A stretch of DNA of 64,000 bases from Treponema sp. (GCA_024693045.1 JAILLQ010000046.1:1-64000), one strand, 5' to 3'; shown: positions 26,150 through 36,140, numbered from the stretch's first letter. Notes: generated by a model from the sequence alone, not told the origin. Numbers and translations: made by a program.

Positions 26150-29100
26150 TTAATCCAATGAATCCTGCATCTTTTTAATCATATCCTGAATATATTCCAA
26201 ACGTTTCAAAACTGCTACATTTGTTTCATTTTCTTTATCTGTGACAGGATTTGCTGCATCCCCCTTTTCTTCTTCAATCTTCACATTTTCAACTTTAGCA
26301 GCCTTCTTTGCTTTTGCAGAAGCCGAAAGTGAAAGTCCTGAATAATCAACTTTGATTTTCGATGATTCTGCCTTTTTAGAAGATTTCATTACAATCGAAT
26401 AAAGGACTGGAATTACCAAAAGGGTTACAAAGGTTGAAGAAGTAAGACCTCCTACAACCGCGATACCAATTGGCTGAACCATAGCACTCATTCCTTCTGT
26501 AGCAAAACACATTGGAAGCATACCTAGGATTGTAGTCAAAGTTGTCATCAAAACAGGTCTAAGTCGGCTTGAACCGGCTTCAAAACAGGCATCGAACATA
26601 GAAATTCCGCGGGAACGCAAAAGATTTGTGTAGTCAACAAGGATAATACCGTTATTTACAACAATTCCTACCAGCATGATAAGACCAACCATAGCCATAA
26701 TCGAAAGAGGCTGGTTAATAATCTTGTAAAGCAAAACAACACCAATAATCAAAAATGGAATTGTTGCCAGGTTGATTAATGGAGCTCTAAATGATTCGTA
26801 AGTAGCCGCCATTACACCAAAAACAAGAATGATAGCAAGAGAAATAATACCAAGGTAAATTTTCATCTGCTCGGAAACATCTTTCCATGAACCTTCGTAA
26901 GAAACCGTTACCCCTTCAGGAATAATAAAAGTATTTGCTATACCTTCCTTAATCATATCTTCTACAACATTTGCATTTGTTTCAGAAACGATAGAGGCTG
27001 TTACATGAACAATTCGAGTTTGATTTTCACGGCTGATTGTAACAGGGCCGAGTCCTCTTTTTAGCGAAGCAAAGTTTGAAACAGCAACTTTTCCATTACT
27101 TCCCTGCACATACATTGATTCAAGATCAATTACATTTTTTCTGTCTTCAGGATTGTACATTACAACTACATCATATTCCTTTCCACCTGTTCGATATTCA
27201 GTAGAAGTTACACCATTTATTGCATAGTTAATTTCTTTTGCAACGCTGGTAACATCAACTCCAAAGGCATAGGCTCTTTCACGGTCGATTTCTACTTCAA
27301 CCTGAGGAAGACCTCTTTCCGTATCAATAGAAGGTTCGCCAATATCTGGAATGGTCTGCATTACAGCCTTAATTTTATCCGCAATATCCAAAGCTGCATC
27401 CAAATCATCAGAACGGATTGCAATATCCAAGTCTGAACCAGTCATCTGACCGCGAGTACCTGCACTAAAGCTAAAACTGGCCCCTGCAAAATCACTAAAA
27501 TGAGAACGCAGTTTCTGCTGAATAACCATAGCACTGTCAATTTGTTCTGAACTTGAAGGAAGACGGATTTCAATAGACGCTTTATATGAACCAGAATTTC
27601 CCCAGCCCCTTCCACCAGAGCCGACAGAAGTTGTTATAAATTTATATCCCTTTACTTCATTTTTAATTATTTCTTCAAAAGTTAAGGCAACAACTTTTGT
27701 TTCTGTTAATGGAGTACCGATTGGCATAGTGATATTCAAGGTAACAGAATCATCATTACCATTTGGCATCATATTCACACGAAGAGTTGGAATAAGTGCA
27801 AATGCGATTACAAGGAAACAAACCGAGATTACCAGAGTTGCAGCCTTATAATTAAGAGCGGCCTTTAAAGCAATACGATAAACTTTTGTTACCGAGGCAA
27901 TCATTTTTTCAAAAGCAGCATATAATGTTTTAAAGAATTTTGATTTAACAGGTTTTTCATTTCTGTTAGTAAGCGGCAAAAATACACCGGCAAGTACAGG
28001 AACAAGGAAAATTGCAACTAAAAGAGAAGAAATAAGGGCAATTACAATAGTGAAAATAATTCCCTTAAACATCTGCCCCATCATTCCCAACTCTTTCATG
28101 TAAAGAAGGAAAGGCACGAAAACACAAATAGTTGTAAGGTTTCCAGAAATTACCGAAGTTACCATTTCCTGAGAACCAAGGATGGCTGCAATTTTTGGCT
28201 TGGCACCACGGCTTCGATAAGCATAAATGTTGTCAATCATTACGATTGAGGCGTCTACAATCATACCTACACCCAAAATAAGACCTGTCATTGTCATCAT
28301 GTTCAGGGTAATTCCTGCAAAACTCATGGCAAGGAGAGTAATTATGATTGAAAGAGGAATAGAAATTCCAATTATTATTGTAGACTTTATATTTTGCAAA
28401 AAGATAAAGAGAACGATTACAGCAAGGATAAGCCCTTCGTAAGCCGATTCTACCAGAGTATTAATTGTTTCACGGATAGAATCTGTATCATCACGCAAAA
28501 TTGTCATAGAAATATCGGATGGAAGTGTATTTTCAAGCTGTTCCATCTTCTCATAGACATTGTTAGCAACGGTAACAGAATTTGAACCGGACTGCTTTGT
28601 TATAGAAACATAAACACCAGGTTCACCGTTGATGTAAACTTCACTGGTTGCATCAGCATAGCCCATAAAAGCAGTTCCGATATCACGCAGTTTTACATCG
28701 TATCCATTAATTGTTTTAATAACTGTATTATTAATTTCTTCTATTGATTTGAATTCACCAGTAGTGCGAACTACATAATCTTTCTGCCCTTCATTTAATT
28801 TACCGCCACCAAGTTCAAGATTCTGTTTTGCCAGAGCCGAAGAGACAGAAGTAACAGTGAGTCCATATGCAGAAAGCCGGTTTTGCTCCAGTTCTACACG
28901 CACAATTTTTGTCTTACCGCCAGAAACACTTGCTGTAGCAACACCATCAGCCTGTTCAAGAATATCTACAATACTGTCTTCTGCAATTTGTTTTAAATCA
29001 CTTGCAGAACGGTTACCCCTAATGGCAATTCGCAAAATCGGCATGGAATTCGCATCCATTTTGTAAATAGTAGGAGAACCTGCATTATCAGGAAGATTTC

Positions 29101-29449
29101 TAGAAACGCGGTCGAGTTTATCTCGAACATCACTTACAGCCTCTTGAATGTCAGTTCCGTAATTAAATTCCAAAGAAATACGACTAGAACCTTCAGAAGA
29201 AGATGATGTCATTGCTTTTAGCCCTGAAACACTTACCAAAGAACTTTCCAGAACTTTTGTAACAGTTTTTTCAACAGATTCTGGACCCGCATTTGTGTAA
29301 GTCGTAGAAATCATTATGTATGGAGAATCCACTTCCGGAAAAAGACCTATTGCAACATTTTTGATGGTAGAAATTCCTACAAAACCTAAAAGTGTAAAAG
29401 CAATCAGAACAAGAACCGGATGTGAAAGTGTAGTTCTTGAAAGAGTCAT
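26150..29449 (-). CDS. RND family efflux transporter, inner-membrane pump
   Basis: This 1099-residue HAE1-type AcrB-like pump drives drug or lipophile export by proton antiport. It has two repeats of six transmembrane helices with large periplasmic loops, and TM4 carries GMIVDASIVMIDN. Only the first of the two Asp found in AcrB TM4 is present (VDA), as in several non-proteobacterial HAE1 pumps. TM10 carries GIVVNNGIILVDYTNLLRSRG. A charged, probably coiled-coil C-terminal tail of about 70 residues extends beyond the usual end. Its ATG overlaps the adaptor stop by one base and follows GGAGG. Substrate unknown. Confidence 0.93.
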   Translation of the reverse strand: MTLSRTTLSHPVLVLIAFTLLGFVGISTIKNVAIGLFPEVDSPYIMISTTYTNAGPESVEKTVTKVLESSLVSVSGLKAMTSSSSEGSSRISLEFNYGTDIQEAVSDVRDKLDRVSRNLPDNAGSPTIYKMDANSMPILRIAIRGNRSASDLKQIAEDSIVDILEQADGVATASVSGGKTKIVRVELEQNRLSAYGLTVTSVSSALAKQNLELGGGKLNEGQKDYVVRTTGEFKSIEEINNTVIKTINGYDVKLRDIGTAFMGYADATSEVYINGEPGVYVSITKQSGSNSVTVANNVYEKMEQLENTLPSDISMTILRDDTDSIRETINTLVESAYEGLILAVIVLFIFLQNIKSTIIIGISIPLSIIITLLAMSFAGITLNMMTMTGLILGVGMIVDASIVMIDNIYAYRSRGAKPKIAAILGSQEMVTSVISGNLTTICVFVPFLLYMKELGMMGQMFKGIIFTIVIALISSLLVAIFLVPVLAGVFLPLTNRNEKPVKSKFFKTLYAAFEKMIASVTKVYRIALKAALNYKAATLVISVCFLVIAFALIPTLRVNMMPNGNDDSVTLNITMPIGTPLTETKVVALTFEEIIKNEVKGYKFITTSVGSGGRGWGNSGSYKASIEIRLPSSSEQIDSAMVIQQKLRSHFSDFAGASFSFSAGTRGQMTGSDLDIAIRSDDLDAALDIADKIKAVMQTIPDIGEPSIDTERGLPQVEVEIDRERAYAFGVDVTSVAKEINYAINGVTSTEYRTGGKEYDVVVMYNPEDRKNVIDLESMYVQGSNGKVAVSNFASLKRGLGPVTISRENQTRIVHVTASIVSETNANVVEDMIKEGIANTFIIPEGVTVSYEGSWKDVSEQMKIYLGIISLAIILVFGVMAATYESFRAPLINLATIPFLIIGVVLLYKIINQPLSIMAMVGLIMLVGIVVNNGIILVDYTNLLRSRGISMFDACFEAGSSRLRPVLMTTLTTILGMLPMCFATEGMSAMVQPIGIAVVGGLTSSTFVTLLVIPVLYSIVMKSSKKAESSKIKVDYSGLSLSASAKAKKAAKVENVKIEEEKGDAANPVTDKENETNVAVLKRLEYIQDMIKKMQDSLD

Positions 29450-30450
29450 TATTTATTGCCTCCCACAGAAGTTTCTGTTTTCTCGTCAGTTTCAGTTTTT
29501 TCCGCTGGCTTTGGATTTTCCAAATCGTTTACTTTTGCACCTTCGCTCAAGCTCAACATACCTTCGTAAACAACTCTTTCTCCTGCCATAAGATTGTCTA
29601 TAATCTGGGTTTTTCCATCAATTGATTTTCCAGTTTTAACTTCACGACGACTAACAGTGTAATCATCATTTACGACAAAAAGATAAGAAGTACCGTCATC
29701 ATTTGTAACAAGAGCATCAGAAGGAACTACAAGTTTTCCGGAATATTTTGATGTATACAATTTTACTTTTGCAAACATACCGGCATTTACACGACTATCT
29801 CTCTTGTCAAAGTTCAAAATAACCTGCTTTGTTCGTGTTGAAGAATCTACTACAGGACTAACACGGCTAACCGATGCTGTAAAAATTATTCCTGGGTATG
29901 CTTCCAATGTAACTTCAGCTTTTAAACCAATCTTCAATTCAGAAACATAACGTTCTGGAATATTTGCAGAAACCTGAAGATTATCGATATCTCCAATCAT
30001 TGTAACTGCAGAATTTGTAGTAACAGTTGTTCCAACTTTTAAAGGTGTTGAAACTATACTGCCGCTGATTGGAGCTTCTACGGGACTTAAAGCATATTTT
30101 GTTCCCGGTTCACTTGGGTCAATTTTTGCAATGGTATCACCTTTTTTTACATGACTTCCCAAAAGAACATTAATTTGCGAAACCTTTCCGCTCATCGAAG
30201 GAAATACTTCAACTGCCGACTGGGATTCAACTTCACCATTTGTAATAACATAGTCGGTCAGAGTTGAAACTAGAGCTTCTGCAGAGCGAACTGTAAAAGT
30301 TGTGTTTCCGCCCATTCCTCCTCGTCGGCCTCTTTGCATTCCACCTGCAGGAGAATTATTTTTTGTAAGATTGATTGCCAAGATTCCACAGAAAGTTGCA
30401 GCAAGAGCAATCAATATTATTGTAATTGTAATTTTACTTTTCTTTTCCAT
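29449..30450 (-). CDS. RND efflux periplasmic adaptor (membrane fusion protein)
   Basis: This 333-residue adaptor bridges pump and TolC. The N-terminal membrane anchor (about 8-25) is followed by a Gly/Arg-rich stretch (GGMQRGRRGGMGGN). Then come the lipoyl/barrel-sandwich halves (GKVSQINVLLGSHVKKGDTIAKID and PVEAPISGSIVSTPLKVGTTV), a beta-barrel domain (NAGMFAKVKLY) and a short acidic tail. The helical hairpin between lipoyl halves is nearly absent, which is typical of short adaptors. It is the second gene of the operon tolC-adaptor-pump-PII-like. Confidence 0.92.
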   Translation of the reverse strand: MEKKSKITITIILIALAATFCGILAINLTKNNSPAGGMQRGRRGGMGGNTTFTVRSAEALVSTLTDYVITNGEVESQSAVEVFPSMSGKVSQINVLLGSHVKKGDTIAKIDPSEPGTKYALSPVEAPISGSIVSTPLKVGTTVTTNSAVTMIGDIDNLQVSANIPERYVSELKIGLKAEVTLEAYPGIIFTASVSRVSPVVDSSTRTKQVILNFDKRDSRVNAGMFAKVKLYTSKYSGKLVVPSDALVTNDDGTSYLFVVNDDYTVSRREVKTGKSIDGKTQIIDNLMAGERVVYEGMLSLSEGAKVNDLENPKPAEKTETDEKTETSVGGNK

Positions 30451-30468
30451 ATCATTTATCCTCTTAAT

Positions 30469-31761
30469 TTACTTTCCTACTGTTCCAAATTCCAGACCAA
30501 GCAGATTTTCTAAATCTAGAATTGAACTTATTAATGTATATGCCTGACTTTTTAAATTTACCCCCGCACTCAAAACAGAATCACTTGCACTTTGCAAAGA
30601 AAGCAAATCTGTCTTTCCGTAATTATAAGCCGTAAGGTTCATTTTATAAGTCTGTTCTGCAAGATTATAAGTTGCTTTTAAAGATTCAAGTACAGAAATA
30701 GCCTGATTTATTTTTCTTATATAACTTTCTGTTTGAACCGCAACCGTAGTTTTTGTATCTTCAAGTTTTTTTTCTGCACTATCAAGCGCGTTCTTTTTTG
30801 AACTTATAGAAATTCCATTAGATGACCATGGAAGATAACCGTCTAAAGGAATAGAAACTGAAAGAGAAAGTGAATTGCTGGTATCAACAGAATCGCTATC
30901 ATAAACAGAAGATTTTCCATAGCTATAAGAAGCAGAAACACTTGGACTGTAGGCTGAAAATCTAGAATCCAAAAGACTGTTTTTGGCGAGTTTTACATCG
31001 TATTCTGCCGACGCAACATTCGGAGCCGGAACTTCACTTTTTGGTAAACTTTCAAAAGAGATAGTAGAAATTTCCAAAACATCATCTAAAGAGCCTGATA
31101 ATTTGATTTTCTTAGATTGTTCAATCCCTAAAATCTGCTTAAAAGTCGCAAGGTCATTTTGCAAAGTAATTTCCGCAGATTCTACAGTAGGCTTTTTCGA
31201 TTCGTAATTTACACGGCTGGTTAATGCATCAAGTTCACTGATTTTACCATTTTTGAATTTTTCCTGATTCTGTTCATACTGCTCTTTTGCTGTAGCAAGA
31301 TTCTGCTTTTGAAGTTCAAGGTATTCCTGCTGGTAAAGCAAATTGTAAAAACTCTTTCTTACATTTAATTCTACAGAACGAACTGCTTGAGAATAAGTTA
31401 TTTTTCCCTTTTCATACTGAAGTTTTGCACCCTGAATATCTGTGTAAAGGTTTGTTTTAAGCCCCATACTTACTTTTCCGGTTACCGCAATAGATTTAGA
31501 ATCGTTTTCAAAATCCTGACTAGCACTTCCTGTAATACTTGCAGTAGGACTTATGCTATTCCATGAAAACATGTTTGATGTTTTTAAATCTTTTAAAGTA
31601 TTATTGGCTGTTTGTATATCAATATTATTTTGCTTGGCTAACTTAACAGATTCTTCTAAGTTAATTACAAGAATTTCTTCCGCCTTATCTTCTGCAAAAG
31701 AGAAAGAAACTAAGAAAGCAAATAATAAAAAGAAAACCCCTTTTTTGTAAAAATTATTCAT
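30469..31761 (-). CDS. TolC-like outer membrane efflux protein
   Basis: This 430-residue protein has a signal peptide (about 1-23) and two outer membrane efflux repeats. Long helices are rich in Gln, Asn, Lys and Leu (VELNVRKSFYNLLYQQEYLELQ), with beta segments near VSMGLKTNLYTD and SLSLSVSIPLDGYLPW. It forms the outer membrane channel for the pump encoded downstream. It is the first gene of the efflux operon, with GAGGA before the ATG, and is divergent from the RSH gene. Confidence 0.9.
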   Translation of the reverse strand: MNNFYKKGVFFLLFAFLVSFSFAEDKAEEILVINLEESVKLAKQNNIDIQTANNTLKDLKTSNMFSWNSISPTASITGSASQDFENDSKSIAVTGKVSMGLKTNLYTDIQGAKLQYEKGKITYSQAVRSVELNVRKSFYNLLYQQEYLELQKQNLATAKEQYEQNQEKFKNGKISELDALTSRVNYESKKPTVESAEITLQNDLATFKQILGIEQSKKIKLSGSLDDVLEISTISFESLPKSEVPAPNVASAEYDVKLAKNSLLDSRFSAYSPSVSASYSYGKSSVYDSDSVDTSNSLSLSVSIPLDGYLPWSSNGISISSKKNALDSAEKKLEDTKTTVAVQTESYIRKINQAISVLESLKATYNLAEQTYKMNLTAYNYGKTDLLSLQSASDSVLSAGVNLKSQAYTLISSILDLENLLGLEFGTVGK

Positions 31762-31874
31762 TTATTTTCCTCGAATTCAATATTTAAATAATCACCCTTT
31801 TTAGATAGTTACAATTTTTTTTATCTACATTTGATATATTAGCATATTTTTGTTATCTTTAAAAAGGAAATTAA

Positions 31875-33683
31875 ATGAGCAAGAATATTATTTTCAAATC
31901 TGATGAATCAGATCCTCAGGCTTTGATTCAAGAATTCTTTGAAGATTATCCCCACTATGAAGCTTCAAAAGACAAAATTCTTGAAGCATGGAATTTTTTG
32001 CTCTCTAAGTCAGACGGTAAAGTTCGTTCCTGTGGTAAACCTTATTACCTTCATCCATTGAGAATCGCTTTTATTCTTGCTCAGGGAGAATTCGATGAAG
32101 AATGCATAATTGCAGGTCTTCTTCACAGTGCTTACTCTCTGGGAATCACAAAAGAAGAAATTGAAAAAAAGTTTGGTTCCGGCGTTTGCAATATAATAGA
32201 AGGAACCTCAAAAATCATGAACATTTCAATTACCTCAAAAACCCTTCAGCAGGCAGACGCTATTCGAAAAATGCTTTTTGCTATGGTTGATGATGTTCGT
32301 GTAATCTTCGTAGAAATTGCAGAACGCTTGGACCGAATACGCAACATAAAAAATTTAGAAGCTGCAAAACAAAGGGAAATAGCCGCAGAAGCCCTGGATA
32401 TCTGGGCGCCGCTTGCAGACCGCCTTGGTATGTCAGCAGAAAAAAATGAATTCGAAGATTTAAGTTTAAAATATTCAAATCCAGACGCATATCAGCAGAT
32501 AAAGGCGGTTATAAGCCAAAAAAAAGATGAAAGAGCTGCTTACCTGGAAAATGCTGTTTCAAAAATCCAGGCAGAAGCCGACAAGCTGGGAATTCAAATT
32601 ACAATTACCAGCAGGGCTAAACATTTTTATTCCATTTATCAAAAAATGCGTAAAAGAAATAAAGAAGCCGGGGAACTTTTTGACCTGCTTGCCCTTCGCA
32701 TAATCTGCCACAAAAATTCAGAATGTTATGCTTTGGTTGGAATTGTTCACAGCCTGTGGAAACCTTTGGACGGTCGTTTTAAAGACTACATCGCAATGCC
32801 AAAATCCAACGGTTACCAGTCTCTGCACACAACAGTAATGTGCGAAGACCGTCCGCTTGAAATACAGATTCGTACTCAAAAAATGCACGATATCGCCGAA
32901 CACGGGGTAGCATCTCACTGGCTTTACAAGAAAGGCAGTAATCACGATTTTGTAAGTCAAAACAATCTTGCAATCTTTAACCAGTTGCAGGAATTAAGAG
33001 ATAAGCAGGAATCTGACGAAAACTTTTTCCAGACTCTAAAAAACGAACTTTTGGGAAACGAAATTTTTGTATTTACTCCAAACGGCGAAGTAAAACAACT
33101 CCCAGAAGGAGCAAATGCAATTGACTTTGCCTATACAGTCCATTCTGCAATCGGAGAAAAAATAGTTGGTGCAAAAGCGGACGGCAAAATCATCCCTATA
33201 ACCCAGCCATTAAAAAATACTCAGATTATAGAAATTCTTACAAATCCTCAGGCTCATCCAACCGAAAGCCAGTTAAAAGTTGCAAAAACTTCAAAAGCTA
33301 GACAGAGAATTCATGCCTGGCTTTCTGCAAACGACCCTACTTTCGTGGATAAAAACAGCCAGACAAAAAATGAAAGCGAAAGCGGTGACCATTCCGGACA
33401 AATTTCTGCAAGTCAAAATGAAAAAAAGCACGGGCACAAAAAAGGAGAAGGTGAAAAGCAGATTGCAAAGAACATTACCCGTGTAAAAGTTGCAGGTCTT
33501 TCAAACTTCATGGTTACCTTTGCCCAATGCTGCCGGCCAAAATACCCAGATCCAATTGCAGGCTATGTTTCATTTTCAAAAGGTGTAATGATTCACAGAG
33601 CAGACTGTCTGAACTACCTTAGGGCAGAAAATATTGAAAGAAGAACAATTCCTGTTGAATGGGATGACAGCGAAAATGAATAA
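31875..33683 (+). CDS. RSH family (p)ppGpp synthetase with degenerate hydrolase domain
   Basis: This 602-residue stringent-response enzyme keeps intact synthetase residues: Asp270 in DLLALR, the RFKDYIAMPKSNGYQSLHT loop (301-319) and Glu329 in LEIQIRT. A TGS domain follows (about 396-460), then a Cys-bearing segment (FAQCCRPKYPDPIAGY). The C-terminal ACT domain of full-length Rel is missing. The HD hydrolase domain is recognisable but lacks its key residues: HD is HS (84-85), the ED pair is SL (88-89), and the later Asp and Asn are Glu150 and Arg154. It should make but not degrade ppGpp. The ATG has AAGGA upstream. Confidence 0.9.
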   Translation: MSKNIIFKSDESDPQALIQEFFEDYPHYEASKDKILEAWNFLLSKSDGKVRSCGKPYYLHPLRIAFILAQGEFDEECIIAGLLHSAYSLGITKEEIEKKFGSGVCNIIEGTSKIMNISITSKTLQQADAIRKMLFAMVDDVRVIFVEIAERLDRIRNIKNLEAAKQREIAAEALDIWAPLADRLGMSAEKNEFEDLSLKYSNPDAYQQIKAVISQKKDERAAYLENAVSKIQAEADKLGIQITITSRAKHFYSIYQKMRKRNKEAGELFDLLALRIICHKNSECYALVGIVHSLWKPLDGRFKDYIAMPKSNGYQSLHTTVMCEDRPLEIQIRTQKMHDIAEHGVASHWLYKKGSNHDFVSQNNLAIFNQLQELRDKQESDENFFQTLKNELLGNEIFVFTPNGEVKQLPEGANAIDFAYTVHSAIGEKIVGAKADGKIIPITQPLKNTQIIEILTNPQAHPTESQLKVAKTSKARQRIHAWLSANDPTFVDKNSQTKNESESGDHSGQISASQNEKKHGHKKGEGEKQIAKNITRVKVAGLSNFMVTFAQCCRPKYPDPIAGYVSFSKGVMIHRADCLNYLRAENIERRTIPVEWDDSENE

Positions 33684-33751
33684 TTAAAGGTTAAACAGTG
33701 CATTATTCTTCTATTGAATAAATTTCTTGCTAAGTCTATAATTTTTGTATC

Positions 33752-33778
33752 GACGGCGAGAATTATCGTCGTCTTTTT
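33752..33778 (+). terminator. terminator between the RSH gene and the ABC transporter genes
   Basis: GACGGCGA (33752-33759) pairs with TCGTCGTC (33766-33773) with one G-T pair, followed by TTTTT. It separates the RSH gene from the downstream operon. Confidence 0.75.
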
Positions 33779-33815
33779 ATTTTCAACTCACTATTCCATT
33801 TTCAGGAGTCTTTTA

Positions 33816-34619
33816 ATGAAAAAATCTTTAATATTAGCCTTTGCAGCACTTATTCTCTGTGCCTTAACATCTTGTACAAAAAAAGTAGAAAAAGGCGAAT
33901 TTACTGTAGAAGCCGGAAAACTTAAAATCGGTTGTGAAGTTGGTTATCCACCATTCGAATACTATTCTGCTGATGGCAAAACACTTATGGGCTTTGACAT
34001 TGATCTTGCAAATGAAATTGCAGAAAGATTAGGTCTTAAAGCAGAAATAATAGATACTGCCTGGGACGGAATTTTTGCAGGATTGGACACAAACCGCTAC
34101 GACCTTGTAATTTCTTCGGTTTCAGTTTTACCAGAAAGACAGGAAAAGTATGATTTTTCGATACCATACATCGGAAACGGACAGGCTGTAATAGTTAGAA
34201 AAGATTCAAATTTAGAAATCAACAGTCTCAAAGATCTCAAAGGAAAAAAACTTGCCTACCAGTCTCAGTGCTCAAGCGATTTCTTTATCAATAAAATAGC
34301 AAAAGAAGAAAACTTTACTTTTATTCCATGTTCTTACGACAAAATCTTAAACGCATATGATGATGTCCGCCTTGGAAGAGCTGATGCCGTTATATCAGAT
34401 AATTTAGTAGCAATCAGTTATCTTACTGCCGAAAACAGCGAATTCAAGCAGATTTGGAAAGGTGAATCAGACGATTACTTTGGAATCTGCGCTAAAAAAG
34501 GTAACACTGCACTTATCGAAAAGGTAAATACAGCAATTGAAGCAATGAAAGAAAACGGAAAAATGAAAGAACTGTACGAAAAGAACTTCAAAATGGACTT
34601 ATCAGACAGTATAAAATAA
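33816..34619 (+). CDS. Polar amino acid ABC transporter substrate-binding lipoprotein (first copy)
   Basis: This is a 267-residue lipoprotein. I start it at ATG 33816, since AGGAG lies 7 nt upstream and a signal peptide with lipobox ALTSC follows; the frame is open further upstream to 33714. It is a type 3 periplasmic binding protein: KIGCEVGYPPFEYYSADGKT, GFDIDLANEIAERLG, AGLDTNRYDLVISSVSV, DDVRLGRADAVISDN. It precedes a close paralogue, a permease and an ATPase, forming one import operon. Ligand is probably a polar amino acid; the exact one is unknown. Confidence 0.9.
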   Translation: MKKSLILAFAALILCALTSCTKKVEKGEFTVEAGKLKIGCEVGYPPFEYYSADGKTLMGFDIDLANEIAERLGLKAEIIDTAWDGIFAGLDTNRYDLVISSVSVLPERQEKYDFSIPYIGNGQAVIVRKDSNLEINSLKDLKGKKLAYQSQCSSDFFINKIAKEENFTFIPCSYDKILNAYDDVRLGRADAVISDNLVAISYLTAENSEFKQIWKGESDDYFGICAKKGNTALIEKVNTAIEAMKENGKMKELYEKNFKMDLSDSIK

Positions 34620-34645
34620 TTTTGTAACAAATATAGAGGATAAAA

Positions 34646-35455
34646 ATGAAAAAAATTTCAACACTTATTTTTGCACTATCAATTTTGGCCACACTTACAG
34701 GCTGTTCAAAAAAAGTTAACCGTGGAGAATTTACTGTAGAAGAAGGAAAATTTAAAATCGGAGTAAGCGTAGATTACCCTCCTTTCGAATACTACGCAGA
34801 AGATGGAAAAACAGCCCTTGGATTTGACATCGATCTTGGAAAAGAAGTTGCTTCTCGACTTGGACTTGAAGCAGTTGTGGTAGACACTGACTGGGACGGT
34901 CTTATGGCAGGCCTTGATTCAGAACGCTACGATGTAATCATGTCTGGTATGACAATTACTCCAGAACGCTGTGAAAAATACAACTTTTCTACTCCATACA
35001 TTGGAAACGGACAGGCAATTCTTCTTGCACAGAATTCAACATTAGCAATTTCTAAACCAGAAGATTTGAACGGCAAAAAAGTAGGTTACCAGACACAGAC
35101 AACCAGCGACAACTTTATGAAAAAGCTTAAGGCAGAAGGAAAAATTGATTACCTTCCAGCTGAATACGACAAATCATTCAACGCATTTGACGATTTAAAA
35201 TTCAACAGAATCGATGCAGTTGTATGTGATTCACTTGTAGCAGCAGACTACCTTAGCAAAACTTCTTCTGAATACCGCCTGGTATGGACAGGACTTTCAG
35301 ACGAATTGATGGGAATCTGCCTTTCAAAATCAAAAACAGACTTCCTTGAAAAAATCAACCAGGCTATTGCTAGCATAATCGCTGACGGAACAATGAAAAA
35401 GCTTTACGAAAAAAACTTCGGCTTCGACATGACTTCCTCTCTTAAGACTGAATAA
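34646..35455 (+). CDS. Polar amino acid ABC transporter substrate-binding lipoprotein (second copy)
   Basis: This 269-residue lipoprotein (lipobox LTGC) is a tandem paralogue of the gene before it. They share RGEFTVEEGKFKIG-type N-termini, YPPFEYYAEDGKT, GFDIDLGKEVASRLG, AGLDSERYDVIMSG and LYEKNFGFDM endings. Differences cluster around the binding cleft (CSSDF versus TTSDNF), so the two may bind different amino acids. GAGGA precedes the ATG. Permease and ATPase follow immediately. Confidence 0.92.
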   Translation: MKKISTLIFALSILATLTGCSKKVNRGEFTVEEGKFKIGVSVDYPPFEYYAEDGKTALGFDIDLGKEVASRLGLEAVVVDTDWDGLMAGLDSERYDVIMSGMTITPERCEKYNFSTPYIGNGQAILLAQNSTLAISKPEDLNGKKVGYQTQTTSDNFMKKLKAEGKIDYLPAEYDKSFNAFDDLKFNRIDAVVCDSLVAADYLSKTSSEYRLVWTGLSDELMGICLSKSKTDFLEKINQAIASIIADGTMKKLYEKNFGFDMTSSLKTE

Positions 35456-35465
35456 GGATTTTTAA

Positions 35466-36125
35466 ATGGATATTTTACAGAAATTTGCCAGCTGGATGCC
35501 TCAACTTTTGGCCGGTGCAAAAATTACGATTCTTTTGACAATGTGTTCTGTTGCAGCAGGATTGATTTTGAGTATTTTTCTCGCTCTTGGAACAATTTCA
35601 AAAAACAAAATAATTCAAGGAATCTGTAAAGCCTATGTTTTCTTTTTCAGAGGAACACCTTTACTTATGCAGCTTTACTTTGTTTACTACGGGCTTCCAG
35701 AAATCAACCGGGCTCTAACAATAAATAATCAGTTTTTAGCTGCTTTTATAGCCTTTGCACTTAACAGTGCTGCTTATTGTTCAGAAATTATCCGTTCTGC
35801 AATTCAATCAATCGACAAGGGGCAATTTGAAGCTTCAAAAGTTTTAGGAATGAACTACTTCCAGACAATGAGACTTATCATTTTGCCACAGTCAATCCGC
35901 AGATTGATTCCTCCGGTAGGTAACGAATTTATCATGATGTTAAAAGATGCATCTTTGGTTTCACTGATTGCACTTGCCGACATCACAAAGGTAACAAGAA
36001 GTATTCAGTCATCTACTGCATCTTCTCTCGTTTATATTCCAGCAATGATTCTTTACCTTGTAATTACAGCCGTATTCACTTTGGTTTTCCATATCCTGGA
36101 AAAGAAAAATTCTGCTTACGAGTAA
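35466..36125 (+). CDS. Polar amino acid ABC transporter permease
   Basis: This 219-residue inner-membrane permease of the HisMQ/GlnP type has about five transmembrane segments and the TFFRGTP-like motif (FFFRGTPLLMQLYFVYYGLP). It also has the EAA-loop signature EASKVLGMNYFQTMRLIILPQ. As a single permease it probably acts as a homodimer. It is the third gene of the import operon; AAGGA precedes the ATG. Confidence 0.93.
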   Translation: MDILQKFASWMPQLLAGAKITILLTMCSVAAGLILSIFLALGTISKNKIIQGICKAYVFFFRGTPLLMQLYFVYYGLPEINRALTINNQFLAAFIAFALNSAAYCSEIIRSAIQSIDKGQFEASKVLGMNYFQTMRLIILPQSIRRLIPPVGNEFIMMLKDASLVSLIALADITKVTRSIQSSTASSLVYIPAMILYLVITAVFTLVFHILEKKNSAYE

Positions 36126-36140
36126 TATTTGGAGAAAAGT

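Noticed and set aside
33714..33815. Upstream extension of the first binding-protein frame
   Set aside because: It covers the terminator hairpin of the RSH gene and puts a long hydrophobic stretch before a normal signal peptide; ATG 33816 has AGGAG.
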